A stretch of 43,436 nt of DNA from Anaerolineales bacterium (GTDB lineage Bacteria > Chloroflexota > Anaerolineae > Anaerolineales > Villigracilaceae). Shown here piece by piece: positions 32,612-42,314 of this stretch. Location of the stretch: NCBI GenBank assembly GCA_013140605.1, contig JABFSL010000052.1:1-43436 (forward strand), read 5' to 3'. Both the position numbers and the translations under genes were made by a program. Under the pieces are notes generated by a model. The model was given only the letters and a program-made list of their open reading frames with translations, was not told the origin of the DNA and ran no database searches. The stretch's first letter is position 1. The number at the start of each line of letters is the position of its first letter.

Positions 32612-32869
32612 ATGTGTCTCAGTATCCCCGGCAAGATCATGGAAATTTATAATGATGGTTCGCTGCTAATGGGCAAGGTGGACTTTGGCGGCGTGCTTAA
32701 AGAAGTATGCCTCGATTACGTGCCCGAAGCAAAAACGGGACAGTATGTGTTGATCCATGTTGGTTTTGCGATCAGTGTTCTCGATGAAGAGGAAGCTCAG
32801 GAAACCCTTGGCATTTTGCGCGAGATGGCTTCTCTTGATGAAGAGTTGAATCCCAATGAAGTACGTTGA
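32612..32869 (+). CDS. hypC: Hydrogenase assembly chaperone HypC
   Basis: An 85-residue HypC. The essential Cys2 is in [12 protein letters not shown], and [15 protein letters not shown] with [20 protein letters not shown] complete the OB-like barrel. HypC carries the Fe(CN)2CO unit with HypD and hands it to the large-subunit precursor. GGAGG lies six bases before the ATG. It overlaps the hypD start by 14 bases. Confidence 0.95.
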   Translation: MCLSIPGKIMEIYNDGSLLMGKVDFGGVLKEVCLDYVPEAKTGQYVLIHVGFAISVLDEEEAQETLGILREMASLDEELNPNEVR

Positions 32870-33953
32870 CGAATACCGTGACCCCGCGCAGGTGAAGGCT
32901 TTGCTGGAAGAGATCGGCAAGGTGGTCACCCGCCCGTGGACTTTGATGGAAATTTGCGGCGGACAGACTCATGCCTTCCTGCATCACGGTCTTGACGATA
33001 TGCTGCCCGGGGGAATTGAATTGGTGCATGGGCCGGGCTGCCCTGTGTGCGTAACTCCGCTCGAACAAATTGACCGTGCCCTGGCAATCGCCAAACGCCC
33101 CGATGTGATCTTCACTTCCTATGGCGATATGCTGCGCGTGCCCGGCTCCACTGTTGACTTGTTCAACGTGCGCGCCAAAGGCGGCGATGTGCGTGTGGTT
33201 TATTCTCCGCTGGAAGCATTGAAGATCGCGCAAGCCAACCCTGAAAAACAGGTTGTCTTTTTTGCCATTGGTTTCGAGACCACCGCGCCGCCGAATGCGA
33301 TGACTGTCTTACAGGCGCAAAAACAAAATATAAAAAACTTTTCCGTTCTGGTTTCGCATGTCTGTGTCCCGCCGGCAATGGAGGCGATTCTTAGTTCAAA
33401 GCATAACCGCGTGCAGGCCTTTCTTGCGGCGGGTCATGTCTGCGCGGTGATGGGCTATCATGAATACCCAGTCATCGCTGAGAAATATAAAGTCCCAATT
33501 GTTGTCACTGGTTTCGAGCCAGTGGACTTGCTGCGCGGTGTTCTGGCGGCTGTCAAACAACTGGAAGCGGGCAAAGCCGAAGTTGAAAATGCCTATGGGC
33601 GCGCTGTAACTTTTGAAGGAAATTTGCCCGCGCAAAAAGTGGTCAATACAGTCTTTCAACCCGTTGACCGAAAGTGGCGCGGCATCGGCATGATTCCCAT
33701 GAGCGGGCTTGGACTGCGGCCTGAGTTCTCTTCTTTCGATGCTGAAACTCGTTTTTCCGTGGGCGAGATCATCACACAGGAATCACCTTTGTGCATTGCG
33801 GGTGAAATTCTGCAAGGTTTGAAGAAACCGCCGCAATGCTCCGTGTTCGGAAAGGAATGCACACCAACATCTCCGATTGGCGCGCCGATGGTTTCAGCGG
33901 AAGGTGCGTGTTCGGCTTATTATCGCTATCATAGGGAAGAAGTAAGTGTGTAA
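32856..33953 (+). CDS. hypD: Hydrogenase formation protein HypD
   Basis: A 365-residue HypD, the [4Fe-4S] scaffold on which the Fe(CN)2CO unit is built. Signatures: [28 protein letters not shown] with the iron-coordinating cysteines, [26 protein letters not shown] and, at the C-terminus, [26 protein letters not shown] for the cluster cysteines. It starts at ATG 32856 inside hypC, preceded by AAGAG. A repeat-filled gap of about 140 bases separates it from hypE. Confidence 0.96.
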   Translation: MKYVDEYRDPAQVKALLEEIGKVVTRPWTLMEICGGQTHAFLHHGLDDMLPGGIELVHGPGCPVCVTPLEQIDRALAIAKRPDVIFTSYGDMLRVPGSTVDLFNVRAKGGDVRVVYSPLEALKIAQANPEKQVVFFAIGFETTAPPNAMTVLQAQKQNIKNFSVLVSHVCVPPAMEAILSSKHNRVQAFLAAGHVCAVMGYHEYPVIAEKYKVPIVVTGFEPVDLLRGVLAAVKQLEAGKAEVENAYGRAVTFEGNLPAQKVVNTVFQPVDRKWRGIGMIPMSGLGLRPEFSSFDAETRFSVGEIITQESPLCIAGEILQGLKKPPQCSVFGKECTPTSPIGAPMVSAEGACSAYYRYHREEVSV

Positions 33954-33954
33954 G

Positions 33955-34076
33955 TATGTAGACATGGAAACAGGTAAACACGTAAACACGTAAACAAGGA
34001 AACATGTAAAAAGTAGACATGTAAATATGTAGACATGGGAGCAGATTACTTGTATACCTGTGTACTTGTCTACGTT
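33955..34076. repeat. Degenerate short tandem array between hypD and hypE
   Basis: Many 8-9-base variants in a row: GTAGACATG (33957, 34013, 34029), GTAAACAC, GTAAACAAG, GAAACATG, GTAAATAT. The right end holds inverted copies (TACTTGTATACC, TGTACTTGTCTAC), so the array can fold back on itself. It has no recognisable gene. Confidence 0.75.
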
Positions 34077-34092
34077 TTTCCAGAGGTTATTT

Positions 34093-35148
34093 ATGAATAA
34101 CGAATTCGATTTTGAAGGCTACACCTGTCCCGTGCCAATCAAGCCCAATGATACAGTCGTGCTTGGTCATGGCTCTGGCGGAAAATTGAGTCACGATCTG
34201 ATTAACCGACTCTTCCTGCCGGAGTTGGGCAAAGCCGCACCGCGCGCATTGGATGATGCGGCCATCGTTAATATCAACGGTCAACGCCTCGCGCTGACAA
34301 CTGATTCGCATGTGGTCTCGCCGCTCTTCTTCCCCGGCGGTGATATTGGCCGCCTTGCCATCTGCGGCACGGTCAATGATCTGGCGATGGTCGGCGCAAA
34401 ACCTGTTGCATTGACTTGTGGATTTGTCATCGAAGAAGGATTATCGTTTGAAATTTTACAACGCGTGGTTCAATCCATGCGTGACTCGGCGGCTGAAGCT
34501 GGTGTTTACATCGCGGCCGGGGACACGAAAGTTGTGCAAAAAGGCAGCGCGGACAAGCTCTTCATCAACACGGCGGGTGTTGGCGTCGTTGAATCAGATG
34601 TTAATATTTCGGGCGCTAATGCGCAAGTGGATGATGTGGTGATTATTTCAGGCACACTGGGCGATCACGGCATTGCGGTCATGTCTGCGCGTGAGGGTTT
34701 GAATTTCGAGACCGATCTGCGATCAGACGTCGCGCCGCTTAATCATCTCATTGCGGCGATGATGAATGCGGGCGAAATTCATGTTTTGCGCGACCCCACC
34801 CGCGGCGGACTTGCGACCACGTTAAATGAAATCGCCATTCAATCTGAACTCACGATTGAATTACAAGAGACGGCATTACCCGTTAAACGACAGGTCCATG
34901 CCGCGTGTGAAATGCTCGGTTTTGATCCGCTGTATGTTGCCAACGAAGGCAAGCTGGTTGCTTTTGTAAAACCCGAAGACGCAGAAAAGATCCTTTCGGT
35001 CATGCACCAGACCCGATACGGGGAAGAAGCAGTCATCATTGGCAGGGTGATCCGAACGAGTAATCCGCATGTCAGACTGCGGACTGCCATCGGCGGGACT
35101 CGATTGATCGATATGCTGCCCGGGGAAATGCTTCCGCGAATTTGTTGA
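34093..35148 (+). CDS. hypE: Hydrogenase expression/formation protein HypE
   Basis: A 351-residue HypE from ATG 34093 (MNNEFDFEGYTCPVP) with AGAGG upstream. It is a PurM-fold ATPase that dehydrates the carbamoyl group placed by HypF into a cyano group on its C-terminal Cys. Signs: LGHGSGGKLSHDLINRLF, LDDAAIVNI, LTTDSHVVSPLFFPGGD, VNDLAMVGA, LRDPTRGGLATTLNEIA and the terminal PRIC with the reactive Cys as last residue. The whole hypABFCDE set is thus complete. Confidence 0.96.
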   Translation: MNNEFDFEGYTCPVPIKPNDTVVLGHGSGGKLSHDLINRLFLPELGKAAPRALDDAAIVNINGQRLALTTDSHVVSPLFFPGGDIGRLAICGTVNDLAMVGAKPVALTCGFVIEEGLSFEILQRVVQSMRDSAAEAGVYIAAGDTKVVQKGSADKLFINTAGVGVVESDVNISGANAQVDDVVIISGTLGDHGIAVMSAREGLNFETDLRSDVAPLNHLIAAMMNAGEIHVLRDPTRGGLATTLNEIAIQSELTIELQETALPVKRQVHAACEMLGFDPLYVANEGKLVAFVKPEDAEKILSVMHQTRYGEEAVIIGRVIRTSNPHVRLRTAIGGTRLIDMLPGEMLPRIC

Positions 35149-35227
35149 TCGATTTCGCATTTGAAACTGCACTAAAATGGGGTGTATTTCTTCAAAGCTA
35201 TTCCAGTATTGAATGGAAATGTGGAAG

Positions 35228-35782
35228 ATGAAAATCATTACCCTCACAAAAGAAAACGATCTTCTTATTCAGCAGGCGGCGCAATTACTGGTGGATGCCT
35301 TCCGCGGGCATTGGGCGGATGCCTGGCCGACCCATGAAGAAGGCTTGCAGGAAGTTCACGAGATGCTTGAAGCGGAACGTATTTGCCGCGCTGCGATTGA
35401 CGAAGATAATAACTTGCTGGGCGTGATTGGGGGAATTCCGCAATATGATGGTCATGTATGGGAACTCCATCCATTGGCGGTTCGACCATTCATGCAGGGC
35501 AGGGGAGTTGGCAGGGCTTTGGTCGAAGATTTTGAAGAGCAGGTGCGCTTGCGCGGTGGGTTGACCATTACCCTTGGGTCGGATGATGAAGATAATATGA
35601 CTTCGCTTTCTGATGTCGATTTGTATGAAGGTCTGTGGGACAAGGTCAGGAATATTCGCAATTTCAAACACCATCCCTATGAGTTCTATTTAAAAATGGG
35701 ATACATTATTACAGGCGTTGTCCCCGATGCAAATGGTGTTGGCAAACCCGATATCATCATGTCAAAAAGAGTTAAAAGGTAA
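35228..35782 (+). CDS. GNAT-family N-acetyltransferase
   Basis: About 184 residues from ATG 35228 (MKIITLTKEN); starts at 35213 and 35219 are also possible and no Shine-Dalgarno decides. The acetyl-CoA motif A is HPLAVRPFMQGRGVGRALVEDFEEQ. The C-terminal HHPYEFYLKMGYIITGVVPDANG closes the fold. The layout recalls aminoglycoside 6'-N-acetyltransferases of the AAC(6')-I branch, but the substrate cannot be told. It follows hypE by 80 bases and is not obviously linked to hydrogenase. Confidence 0.8.
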   Translation: MKIITLTKENDLLIQQAAQLLVDAFRGHWADAWPTHEEGLQEVHEMLEAERICRAAIDEDNNLLGVIGGIPQYDGHVWELHPLAVRPFMQGRGVGRALVEDFEEQVRLRGGLTITLGSDDEDNMTSLSDVDLYEGLWDKVRNIRNFKHHPYEFYLKMGYIITGVVPDANGVGKPDIIMSKRVKR

Positions 35783-35790
35783 AAAGAGTG

Positions 35791-36291
35791 ATGACTTCGG
35801 AACAGGAATTCCTCAGTTTCATGGACGCTAATAATTTTGCGTATCAGCGCATTGAACATCCCGCTGTGTTCACCTGCGCCGAAGCGGATTTGCATCATGC
35901 TGGCGTGGATGCGGTGAGCACGAAGAATTTATTTTTGTGCGATAAAAAGGGACGCAGATTCTTTCTGGCTGTGACATCCTGCGAAAAGACCGTGAAATTG
36001 GACAGCCTGTCTTTGCAGTTGAATTCCCCGCATCTGCGTTTTGCATCGGAGGAAAATTTGATGCGCCTGCTGGGCGTGACTCGCGGATCGGTGACGATGA
36101 TGGGGCTGGCGAATGATGTTGAGCATCAGGTTGAATTGTGGGTGGATGCTGAAATTTGGAATGGTGAAAATTTTCTTTGCCATCCGTTGGTGAACACGGC
36201 GACGCTGGTACTTTCGAAAAATGAATTGGAAAGATTTTTTACTCTTACTGGACATGCGCCTAAATTTTTTAGTGAAGAGATTTTGGGTTAA
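35791..36291 (+). CDS. ProX/YbaK-family tRNA-editing deacylase-like protein
   Basis: About 166 residues from ATG 35791 (a GTG directly before it is the alternative). It resembles the free-standing prolyl-tRNA-editing domain (ProX/PrdX): FAYQRIEHPAVFTCAEADLH, STKNLFLCDKKGRRFFLAV with the key Lys, LRFASEENLMRLLGVTRGSVTMMGL and FLCHPLVNTATLVLS. Such enzymes remove mischarged alanine from tRNA-Pro. The gene starts eight bases after the acetyltransferase stop and is likely co-transcribed with it. Confidence 0.88.
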   Translation: MTSEQEFLSFMDANNFAYQRIEHPAVFTCAEADLHHAGVDAVSTKNLFLCDKKGRRFFLAVTSCEKTVKLDSLSLQLNSPHLRFASEENLMRLLGVTRGSVTMMGLANDVEHQVELWVDAEIWNGENFLCHPLVNTATLVLSKNELERFFTLTGHAPKFFSEEILG

Positions 36292-36326
36292 GTCGAAGCG
36301 AAAAAACTTTTCTTGAGAAAAAGCTC

Positions 36327-37574
36327 CTAACGTGTAACAGGCGGCAGGTCAGGTTGAGGCGCTGAATGGAAACGGGGAAGACGTGAGAGGATCGCCAAAC
36401 CAGTAACGCTGGTCAGGCCAATGACGAGACCTCCGATCCAAATCGCACGCGGAGCAATGGCATCGTTAAGGTAGCCTCCGATCAACGGCGCCAGTGTGCG
36501 CGCGAGTCCCCAGCCCAGCCAATAGACGCCCATGTAACGGCCGCGCAAATTTGCGGGAGCGATATCAGCCACATATTTGCTGGCGGTGGGCACAACGATC
36601 AGTTCGCCGAATGTCAGAATGACCATGCTCAACCAAAAACCCTGAAAGCCATTCATCATCGCCACCGACCCAACGCCGAATGCGTAGACCAACATTCCGA
36701 TGGCGGTCACTGGCAAAGTTTTATAACGGCGCGTGATGTGGGTCACCGAGTATTGAACGAACACGCACATCAGCGCATTTGTAGTGGGGATCCAACCGTA
36801 TAAATTTTCAGGTATTCCGAAATTGGTTTTGGTATAGACCGGCATGAGGATCCATAGGATGCTGGGGGCAATCAGCCCGATGCTCATCATGGACACGAAT
36901 AACATAAATCCCTTGTCTCGAAAAACATTTGCGTATCCATCCTGACTTTGGGCCTGCCCGCTTTCTGTTTGGTTGGTCGGCCCTTTTAGTTTTTCCAGCG
37001 TCTCATGCGCCAGAAAAAATAGCAGCAGACTGTATATCAGGTAGCCCGTTGCCGCGCCATAGAACGCAAGGTTATAAGATGTCGCTGCGAGAAATCCACC
37101 GACTGCCGGGCCGAGCGCGAATGCCGCGTTATTGGCGATGCGGCTAATGGCGTAGGCATCCGTGCGTTTTTCTGAGGGAATCATATCCGCCAGCATGGCA
37201 TCTGCGCCGACTTGATAAAGCGGATTGGAGATGCCGACCAATATCATGAGAATCACAAATTGAGGATAGGTTTCCGCCCTCATCAGGAAGAAGTACGCGA
37301 TGCCGTTTAACGTGAGACTAAAATTCATCACAACTTTGCGGCCGATCTTATCTGCCAGTGTGCCAGCTACGAACGAGGAAAGCAGCCCGGTCCCAGCATT
37401 GATCGAGATGAGCGTCGCAACAGTGCTAAGCGGCATATTGAGTTTTGCGCTTGCATAGATCAGCAGGAACGGCCAGATCATACTTCCGCCCGCAGTGCTG
37501 ATGACAACGCCTGTGATCATCAGCCAGTACTGACGGGGATATTCGTTATAAATATTTTTGATTTTTTGCAGCAT
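36327..37574 (-). CDS. MFS-family transporter
   Basis: A 415-residue protein with about 12 hydrophobic segments. Motif A between helices 2 and 3 reads GTLADKIGRKVVMN. A charged, Gln-rich central loop (ETLEKLKGPTNQTESGQAQS) separates the halves. It resembles drug/metabolite efflux proteins, but the substrate is not readable. It begins at ATG 37574, downstream of the carB terminator, so it should have its own promoter in the gap 37575-37632, though none is clear. It converges with the ProX-like gene. Confidence 0.9.
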   Translation of the reverse strand: MLQKIKNIYNEYPRQYWLMITGVVISTAGGSMIWPFLLIYASAKLNMPLSTVATLISINAGTGLLSSFVAGTLADKIGRKVVMNFSLTLNGIAYFFLMRAETYPQFVILMILVGISNPLYQVGADAMLADMIPSEKRTDAYAISRIANNAAFALGPAVGGFLAATSYNLAFYGAATGYLIYSLLLFFLAHETLEKLKGPTNQTESGQAQSQDGYANVFRDKGFMLFVSMMSIGLIAPSILWILMPVYTKTNFGIPENLYGWIPTTNALMCVFVQYSVTHITRRYKTLPVTAIGMLVYAFGVGSVAMMNGFQGFWLSMVILTFGELIVVPTASKYVADIAPANLRGRYMGVYWLGWGLARTLAPLIGGYLNDAIAPRAIWIGGLVIGLTSVTGLAILSRLPRFHSAPQPDLPPVTR

Positions 37575-37632
37575 GGAATGATTGTATCAAAAACCGTTCC
37601 ATGCTCTGTTTTTATATGTGAGTGGCTTAAAT

Positions 37633-37693
37633 AAAAAAAACGTCCCGAAGGTTGCCGCTGGACTCTCAAATTCTCGCAGTACCCTTCGGGACG
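37633..37693 (-). terminator. Rho-independent terminator of the lysX-carAB operon
   Basis: On the minus strand, perfect 11-base arms CGTCCCGAAGG (37693-37683) and CCTTCGGGACG (37651-37641) flank a 31-base loop and are followed at once by eight T (37640-37633). It lies 28 bases after the carB stop. Confidence 0.85.
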
Positions 37694-37720
37694 GTGCTTA
37701 TAAATTCAATATTATTCTTT

Positions 37721-40700
37721 TTACTTCTCCACATATTTATTTGACAGAAAATGGCTCTGTAAACTGCGATAACTTAATTCCTTTTTTCGGATCGCCTGAA
37801 TTGCCGACACCGCAGCCATTGCGGCTGAGAGCGTTGTCAGCAACGGAACGTTCATCGCAATTGCCGCCGAGCGGATCTCCGCGCCGTCGCTGTGGGCATG
37901 CGGGCCAAGCGGTGTGTTAACCACAAGCTGCACCTTGCCGCCACGAATCAAATCAACCGTATGCGGCGAACCATCCGCAAATTTGTTGATCGACTCAACC
38001 GGCAAGCCCACCTTGCGGAAAAATTCCGCAGAGCCTGGCGTGGCATATAAAGTAAATCCCATGCGGTGTAAATCACGCGCTACTTTCAACCCTGCACTTT
38101 TATCATAATCGTTGACACTAATCAGTGCCGCGCCTTCAATCGGTAAGCCCAATCCCGCCGCAATCTGTGACTTGGCGAAGGCATGACCAAAATGCGCGGC
38201 ATGTCCCATCACTTCACCAGTGGAATGCATTTCTGGTCCAAGCAATGAACTTGAGCCAGATAATTTTTTGAATGGCAGCACCGCCTCTTTAACAAAAAAT
38301 CCATCCACACGCGGTTCTTCCAAAATGCCGAGGCTTTCCAAACTACTGCCCGCCATCACTTGCGCGGCGGCGTACGCCAGATTTAATCCAGTGGCTTTGC
38401 TTGCATACGGAACAGTCCTTGAAGCACGCGGATTCACTTCAAGCACACAGACCACTTCGTCTTTCAATGCAAATTGCACATTCATCAATCCACGCACGCC
38501 CAATGCGAGACCGAGTTGTTCAGTATATTCGCGCATGATGCCAAGATGATAAGCGCTGACTTTATACGGAGGCAGGACACAAGCCGCATCTCCCGAATGG
38601 ACGCCTGCTTCTTCGATATGCTGCATGATCGCCCCGACAACGACTCGCTCGCCGTCTGCGAGTGCATCCACATCAATTTCAAAGGCATCTTCCATAAATT
38701 TATCAATCAGGATCGGCTGCCCGGGCGCGGCTTCAATTGCGTTTTGGATGAATTCCGCTAATCGGCTTTCTTCTTCGACGAGAGCCATTGCCCGTCCGCC
38801 CAATACAAAGGATGGACGTACCAAAACGGGATAGCCGATTCGTTGTGCGACTTCACGCGCTTCATCGAAGGAACGGGCGATTCCATTTTCAGGCTGGGGA
38901 ATGTCCAACTCTTTGAGCAGTTTTGCAAACTCTTCACGGTCTTCGGATAGTTGGATGGCATGGGGTGACGTGCCCAAAATTTTCACGCCTGCTGCTTCGA
39001 GTCCTGCCGCAAGGTTGAGCGGAGTCTGCCCGCCGAATTGAACGATGACGCCGACAGGCTGTTCACGATCGATTACGTTGAGCACATGCTCAAGTGTGAG
39101 CGGTTCAAAATACAATCTGTCTGCGGTATCATAATCCGTTGAGACGGTTTCAGGATTGCAGTTGTACATGATGGTTTCGTATCCCATCTTTGACAATGCA
39201 AACGCCGCCTGGCAACAGCAATAGTCAAATTCAATTCCCTGACCAATGCGGTTCGGTCCGCCGCCGAGGATTAGGATTTTTTGTTTATCTGTCGGGCGCG
39301 ACTCATCATCCATTTCGTAGGCACTGTAAAGATATGGAGTCTGTGATTCGAATTCTGCGGCGCAGGTGTCCACGCGTTGGAAGGTGGGGAGAACGTTGAG
39401 GGATTTGCGGAGTTCTCGGATATTAGTAATTGGTGATTGGTAATTGGTGAGTAGACGAGCGATGTGTGAATCAGAGAATCCCATTTGCTTGGCGGCGCGA
39501 AGCACAGGTTTGAGTTCGGCTTCGGTCTTGCAATCTCTAATTACTAATTCCCAATTACTAATCTCTTCCATCTGAGCCAGAAACCACAGATCATATCCCG
39601 TTGCTTTTGCTATCTCATCCAACATCATTCCCTGTTGAATGGCGCGATAGACTCGGAAGAGTCTGTCGGCGGTGGGGATTTTGAGGGTAGATAATGTTTC
39701 GGGTTCAGCGACCAGCTTGAGGTTAAGCCCCGAACCGTCCAATGCGTCCACTCCAATTTCGAGGGATTGAATCGCTTTGTTCAAGGCTTCGGGGAAGGTG
39801 CGTCCCAATGCCATCACTTCGCCCACGGATTTCATTTGCGGGCCGAGAGTCGAATCCACGCCAGGGAATTTTTCAAACGCCCAGCGCGGAATTTTGACGA
39901 CGACGTAATCAAGCGAAGGCTCGAAGGCGGCTTTAGTTTGACCTGTGATGTCGTTGGTGATTTCGTCGAGGGTGTAACCGACGGCGACCAGCGCGGCGAG
40001 TTTGGCGATGGGAAAGCCCGTGGCTTTGGACGCGAGCGCGGACGAACGACTGACGCGCGGATTCATTTCGATGACGACAACGCGGCCAGTTTTTGGGTCA
40101 ACGCCGAATTGCACATTCGAGCCGCCCGTTTCCACGCCAACGGCGGTGAGCACGCGATGAGCGAGGTCGCGCAGGGTTTGATACTCGCGGTCAGTGAGTG
40201 TTTGCGCGGGCGCGACGGTGATGCTGTCGCCCGTGTGAACGCCCATCGGGTCGAGGTTTTCGATGGAACACACGACGACAAAGTTATCGGCTTTGTCGCG
40301 CATCACTTCGAGTTCGTATTCCTTCCAACCAAGCACGGACTCTTCGAGCCACGCCTGGCCAATTGGCGATTCAGAAATTGCGCTGCGGACAGCTTCCTGA
40401 AGTTGTGTCGGTTCATACACCCACGATGCGCCCGTGCCGCCCATCGCAAACGAAGCGCGGACTAAAACTGGATAGCCAGTTTGCTTGATGATTTCTTCGG
40501 CTTCGGCCAGCGAATACGCCGCTCCGCCATGCGGAATGGGAATGCCAACTTTTTGCATGGTTTCGCGGAACAACAAACGGTCTTCAGCAGCTTTGATGGC
40601 GGAGAGATTCGCGCCGATAAGCTGCACGCCATATTTTTCGAGCACGCCGTTTTCGCTGAGTGCAAGAGCGAGATTTAATCCCGTTTGACCGCCGACAGTG

Positions 40701-40960
40701 GGGAGCATGGCATCGGGTTTTTCCTGAGCAATGATGGCTTCGAGCGCTTCGACGGTGAGCGGCTCAATGTAAGTTGCATCCGCAATTTCAGGGTCGGTCA
40801 TGATCGTGGCGGGATTCGAGTTGACCAGCACCACGCGGTAGCCTTCGGCTTTCAATGCCTTGACTGCCTGCGTGCCAGAATAATCAAACTCCGCGGCTTG
40901 ACCGATGACGATGGCTCCCGAGCCAGGGACGAGGATGGTATGAATGTCTGTTCGTTTCAT
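37721..40960 (-). CDS. carB: Carbamoyl-phosphate synthase large subunit
   Basis: A 1079-residue CarB, normal full length, from ATG 40960 ([20 protein letters not shown]). The two ATP-grasp halves are clear: first [55 protein letters not shown]; second [60 protein letters not shown]; then the C-terminal MGS-like regulatory domain. It makes carbamoyl phosphate for arginine and pyrimidines, and here also for HypF. Residues about 465-476 and 504-513 ([18 protein letters not shown]) are encoded by AT-rich repeats. The expected Shine-Dalgarno is poor because a palindromic element ends seven bases upstream. Confidence 0.96.
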   Translation of the reverse strand: MKRTDIHTILVPGSGAIVIGQAAEFDYSGTQAVKALKAEGYRVVLVNSNPATIMTDPEIADATYIEPLTVEALEAIIAQEKPDAMLPTVGGQTGLNLALALSENGVLEKYGVQLIGANLSAIKAAEDRLLFRETMQKVGIPIPHGGAAYSLAEAEEIIKQTGYPVLVRASFAMGGTGASWVYEPTQLQEAVRSAISESPIGQAWLEESVLGWKEYELEVMRDKADNFVVVCSIENLDPMGVHTGDSITVAPAQTLTDREYQTLRDLAHRVLTAVGVETGGSNVQFGVDPKTGRVVVIEMNPRVSRSSALASKATGFPIAKLAALVAVGYTLDEITNDITGQTKAAFEPSLDYVVVKIPRWAFEKFPGVDSTLGPQMKSVGEVMALGRTFPEALNKAIQSLEIGVDALDGSGLNLKLVAEPETLSTLKIPTADRLFRVYRAIQQGMMLDEIAKATGYDLWFLAQMEEISNWELVIRDCKTEAELKPVLRAAKQMGFSDSHIARLLTNYQSPITNIRELRKSLNVLPTFQRVDTCAAEFESQTPYLYSAYEMDDESRPTDKQKILILGGGPNRIGQGIEFDYCCCQAAFALSKMGYETIMYNCNPETVSTDYDTADRLYFEPLTLEHVLNVIDREQPVGVIVQFGGQTPLNLAAGLEAAGVKILGTSPHAIQLSEDREEFAKLLKELDIPQPENGIARSFDEAREVAQRIGYPVLVRPSFVLGGRAMALVEEESRLAEFIQNAIEAAPGQPILIDKFMEDAFEIDVDALADGERVVVGAIMQHIEEAGVHSGDAACVLPPYKVSAYHLGIMREYTEQLGLALGVRGLMNVQFALKDEVVCVLEVNPRASRTVPYASKATGLNLAYAAAQVMAGSSLESLGILEEPRVDGFFVKEAVLPFKKLSGSSSLLGPEMHSTGEVMGHAAHFGHAFAKSQIAAGLGLPIEGAALISVNDYDKSAGLKVARDLHRMGFTLYATPGSAEFFRKVGLPVESINKFADGSPHTVDLIRGGKVQLVVNTPLGPHAHSDGAEIRSAAIAMNVPLLTTLSAAMAAVSAIQAIRKKELSYRSLQSHFLSNKYVEK
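39421..39453. repeat. TAATTGG-type repeat inside carB (copy a)
   Basis: TATTAGTAATTGGTGATTGG followed by TAATTGGTGAG; read on the minus strand as part of a CarB linker (TNYQSPITN). Confidence 0.65.
39531..39565. repeat. TAATTGG-type repeat inside carB (copy b, inverted)
   Basis: Contains TCTAATTACTAATTCCCAAT then TACTAATCTC, an inverted relative of copy a about 80 bases away; translated as SNWELVIRD. Confidence 0.65.
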
Positions 40961-40966
40961 AGGATA

Positions 40967-41128
40967 CTCTGGTGGTCGAGTAGTCCCGCGTGCCCTTCGC
41001 GGGACGTATCGAGACCACTGCGTTTCCGAGATAGTTTTTGTTTGCATGTAACATGGTGGTCTCGACACCGCACTTGCGTGCTGGTGCAAGTGTACGGCGG
41101 AAGAGCACCGCCTACTCGACCACCAGAG
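40967..41128. repeat. MITE-like element with perfect 17-bp terminal inverted repeats between carA and carB
   Basis: Terminal arms CTCTGGTGGTCGAGTAG (40967-40983) and CTACTCGACCACCAGAG (41112-41128) are perfect complements. Inner inverted arms CGAGACCAC (41010) and GTGGTCTCG (41056), and a CCCGCG/CGCGGG hairpin, lie between. It looks like two short palindromes of one family placed head to head. Confidence 0.85.
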
Positions 41129-41150
41129 GATGGTTGATATTTTATTTTCG

Positions 41151-42287
41151 TCATTTACCCTCGATCATCTTGAAAAACTCAGCAAAAATATCATGCGCAT
41201 CATGCGGACCAGGCGCGGCTTCAGGATGGAACTGCACGCTGAAGACAGGTTTATTTTTCATTCGTAAACCTTCAAGCGAGTCATCATTTAGACTCTTGTA
41301 GGTGATCTCCACTTTGTCTTTGTTCAAGTCGCCTTCGGTGACACAGTAATTGTGATTCTGCGCAGTGATGAGTACTTTGCCTGAAGGCAAATGTTGAACG
41401 GGATGATTCCCGCCGTGATGCCCAAACTTGAGTCGGTGCGTATCAGCACCGAGCGCGCGCCCGATCAATTGATGACCGAGACAAATCCCAAACATTGGCA
41501 CGCCGCTTTCGATTAATCCGCTCACGGCTTCGACGGCGTAGAGCAAACCCGCAGGGTCACCGGGGCCGTTGGATAAAAAGATTCCGTCAGGTTTCATTGC
41601 CAACACTTCATCGGAAGTTGTGGCTGCTGGAACTACGGTCACATTCGCACCGAATGAAGATAAGTGACGAAGGATATTTTCCTTAATTCCGAAATCATAA
41701 GCAACGATGGATAACCTTTCATCCTTCATCCTTCCGCCTTCATCCTTTCTTTCCACCCATTTGCTCCCCATATCATCCAGCCACCTATAACTCTCTTCGC
41801 AAGTCACTTCCTTCACCATGTCGCGCCCATCGAGACTAGACCAATCTTGCGCCATCTTCAACAGTTCTTCCGCCGATGTTCCTTTTGTGGAGAGCGCAGC
41901 TTTTTGTGTGCCGCCATCGCGGAGTTTGCGAGTCAGCCAGCGTGTATCCACGCCGCTGATGCCGGGAACGCCATGTTCCGCAAGCCAATTAGATAAAGAA
42001 AGTGCCGAACGCCAGTTCGACACTACGGGACTCAAGGAACGAATGACAGCCGCTGAAATTTGCGGCTTCGAAGACTCATCATCTTCCAGGTTGACTCCAA
42101 CGTTGCCAATATGCGGCACGGTGAATAACACGCCCTGTCCGCGATAGGATGGGTCTGTCAAAATTTCCTGATAGCCCGTCATGCTGGTGTTGAAAACTAA
42201 TTCAAACACCGCGTCAGTCTCTGCCCCGAAGGCTGGTCCCTCGATTGCTGTTCCATCTTCCAAAACTAAGGTTGCGATTTTTTTCAT
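41151..42287 (-). CDS. carA: Carbamoyl-phosphate synthase small subunit
   Basis: A 378-residue CarA, which supplies ammonia from glutamine. The N-terminal domain opens [42 protein letters not shown]. The class I glutaminase has [16 protein letters not shown] with the catalytic Cys and [14 protein letters not shown] with His and Glu. The linker between the domains (about residues 186-199, [14 protein letters not shown]) is encoded by a short repeat. It starts 27 bases after lysX. A 190-base gap holding a repeat element separates it from carB. Confidence 0.95.
   Translation of the reverse strand: MKKIATLVLEDGTAIEGPAFGAETDAVFELVFNTSMTGYQEILTDPSYRGQGVLFTVPHIGNVGVNLEDDESSKPQISAAVIRSLSPVVSNWRSALSLSNWLAEHGVPGISGVDTRWLTRKLRDGGTQKAALSTKGTSAEELLKMAQDWSSLDGRDMVKEVTCEESYRWLDDMGSKWVERKDEGGRMKDERLSIVAYDFGIKENILRHLSSFGANVTVVPAATTSDEVLAMKPDGIFLSNGPGDPAGLLYAVEAVSGLIESGVPMFGICLGHQLIGRALGADTHRLKFGHHGGNHPVQHLPSGKVLITAQNHNYCVTEGDLNKDKVEITYKSLNDDSLEGLRMKNKPVFSVQFHPEAAPGPHDAHDIFAEFFKMIEGK
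41713..41753. repeat. TTCATCC-type short repeat inside carA
   Basis: Copies of TTCATCCTTC in a row with CCGCC between (CATCCTTCATCCTTCC, then GCCTTCATCCTTTC). It is read on the minus strand as a charged linker in CarA. Confidence 0.6.
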
Positions 42288-42314
42288 AGGCTGTCCATTT
42301 ACAAATTGCGCCGA

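Noticed and set aside
33955-34076. CRISPR array
   Set aside because: Units are only 8-9 bases, degenerate and without unique spacers, and no cas genes are near.
39767-40465. Long open frame antisense to carB (232 codons)
   Set aside because: It is opposite a certain gene, has low-complexity His/Arg-rich composition and no family resemblance. It arises from codon bias on the other strand.
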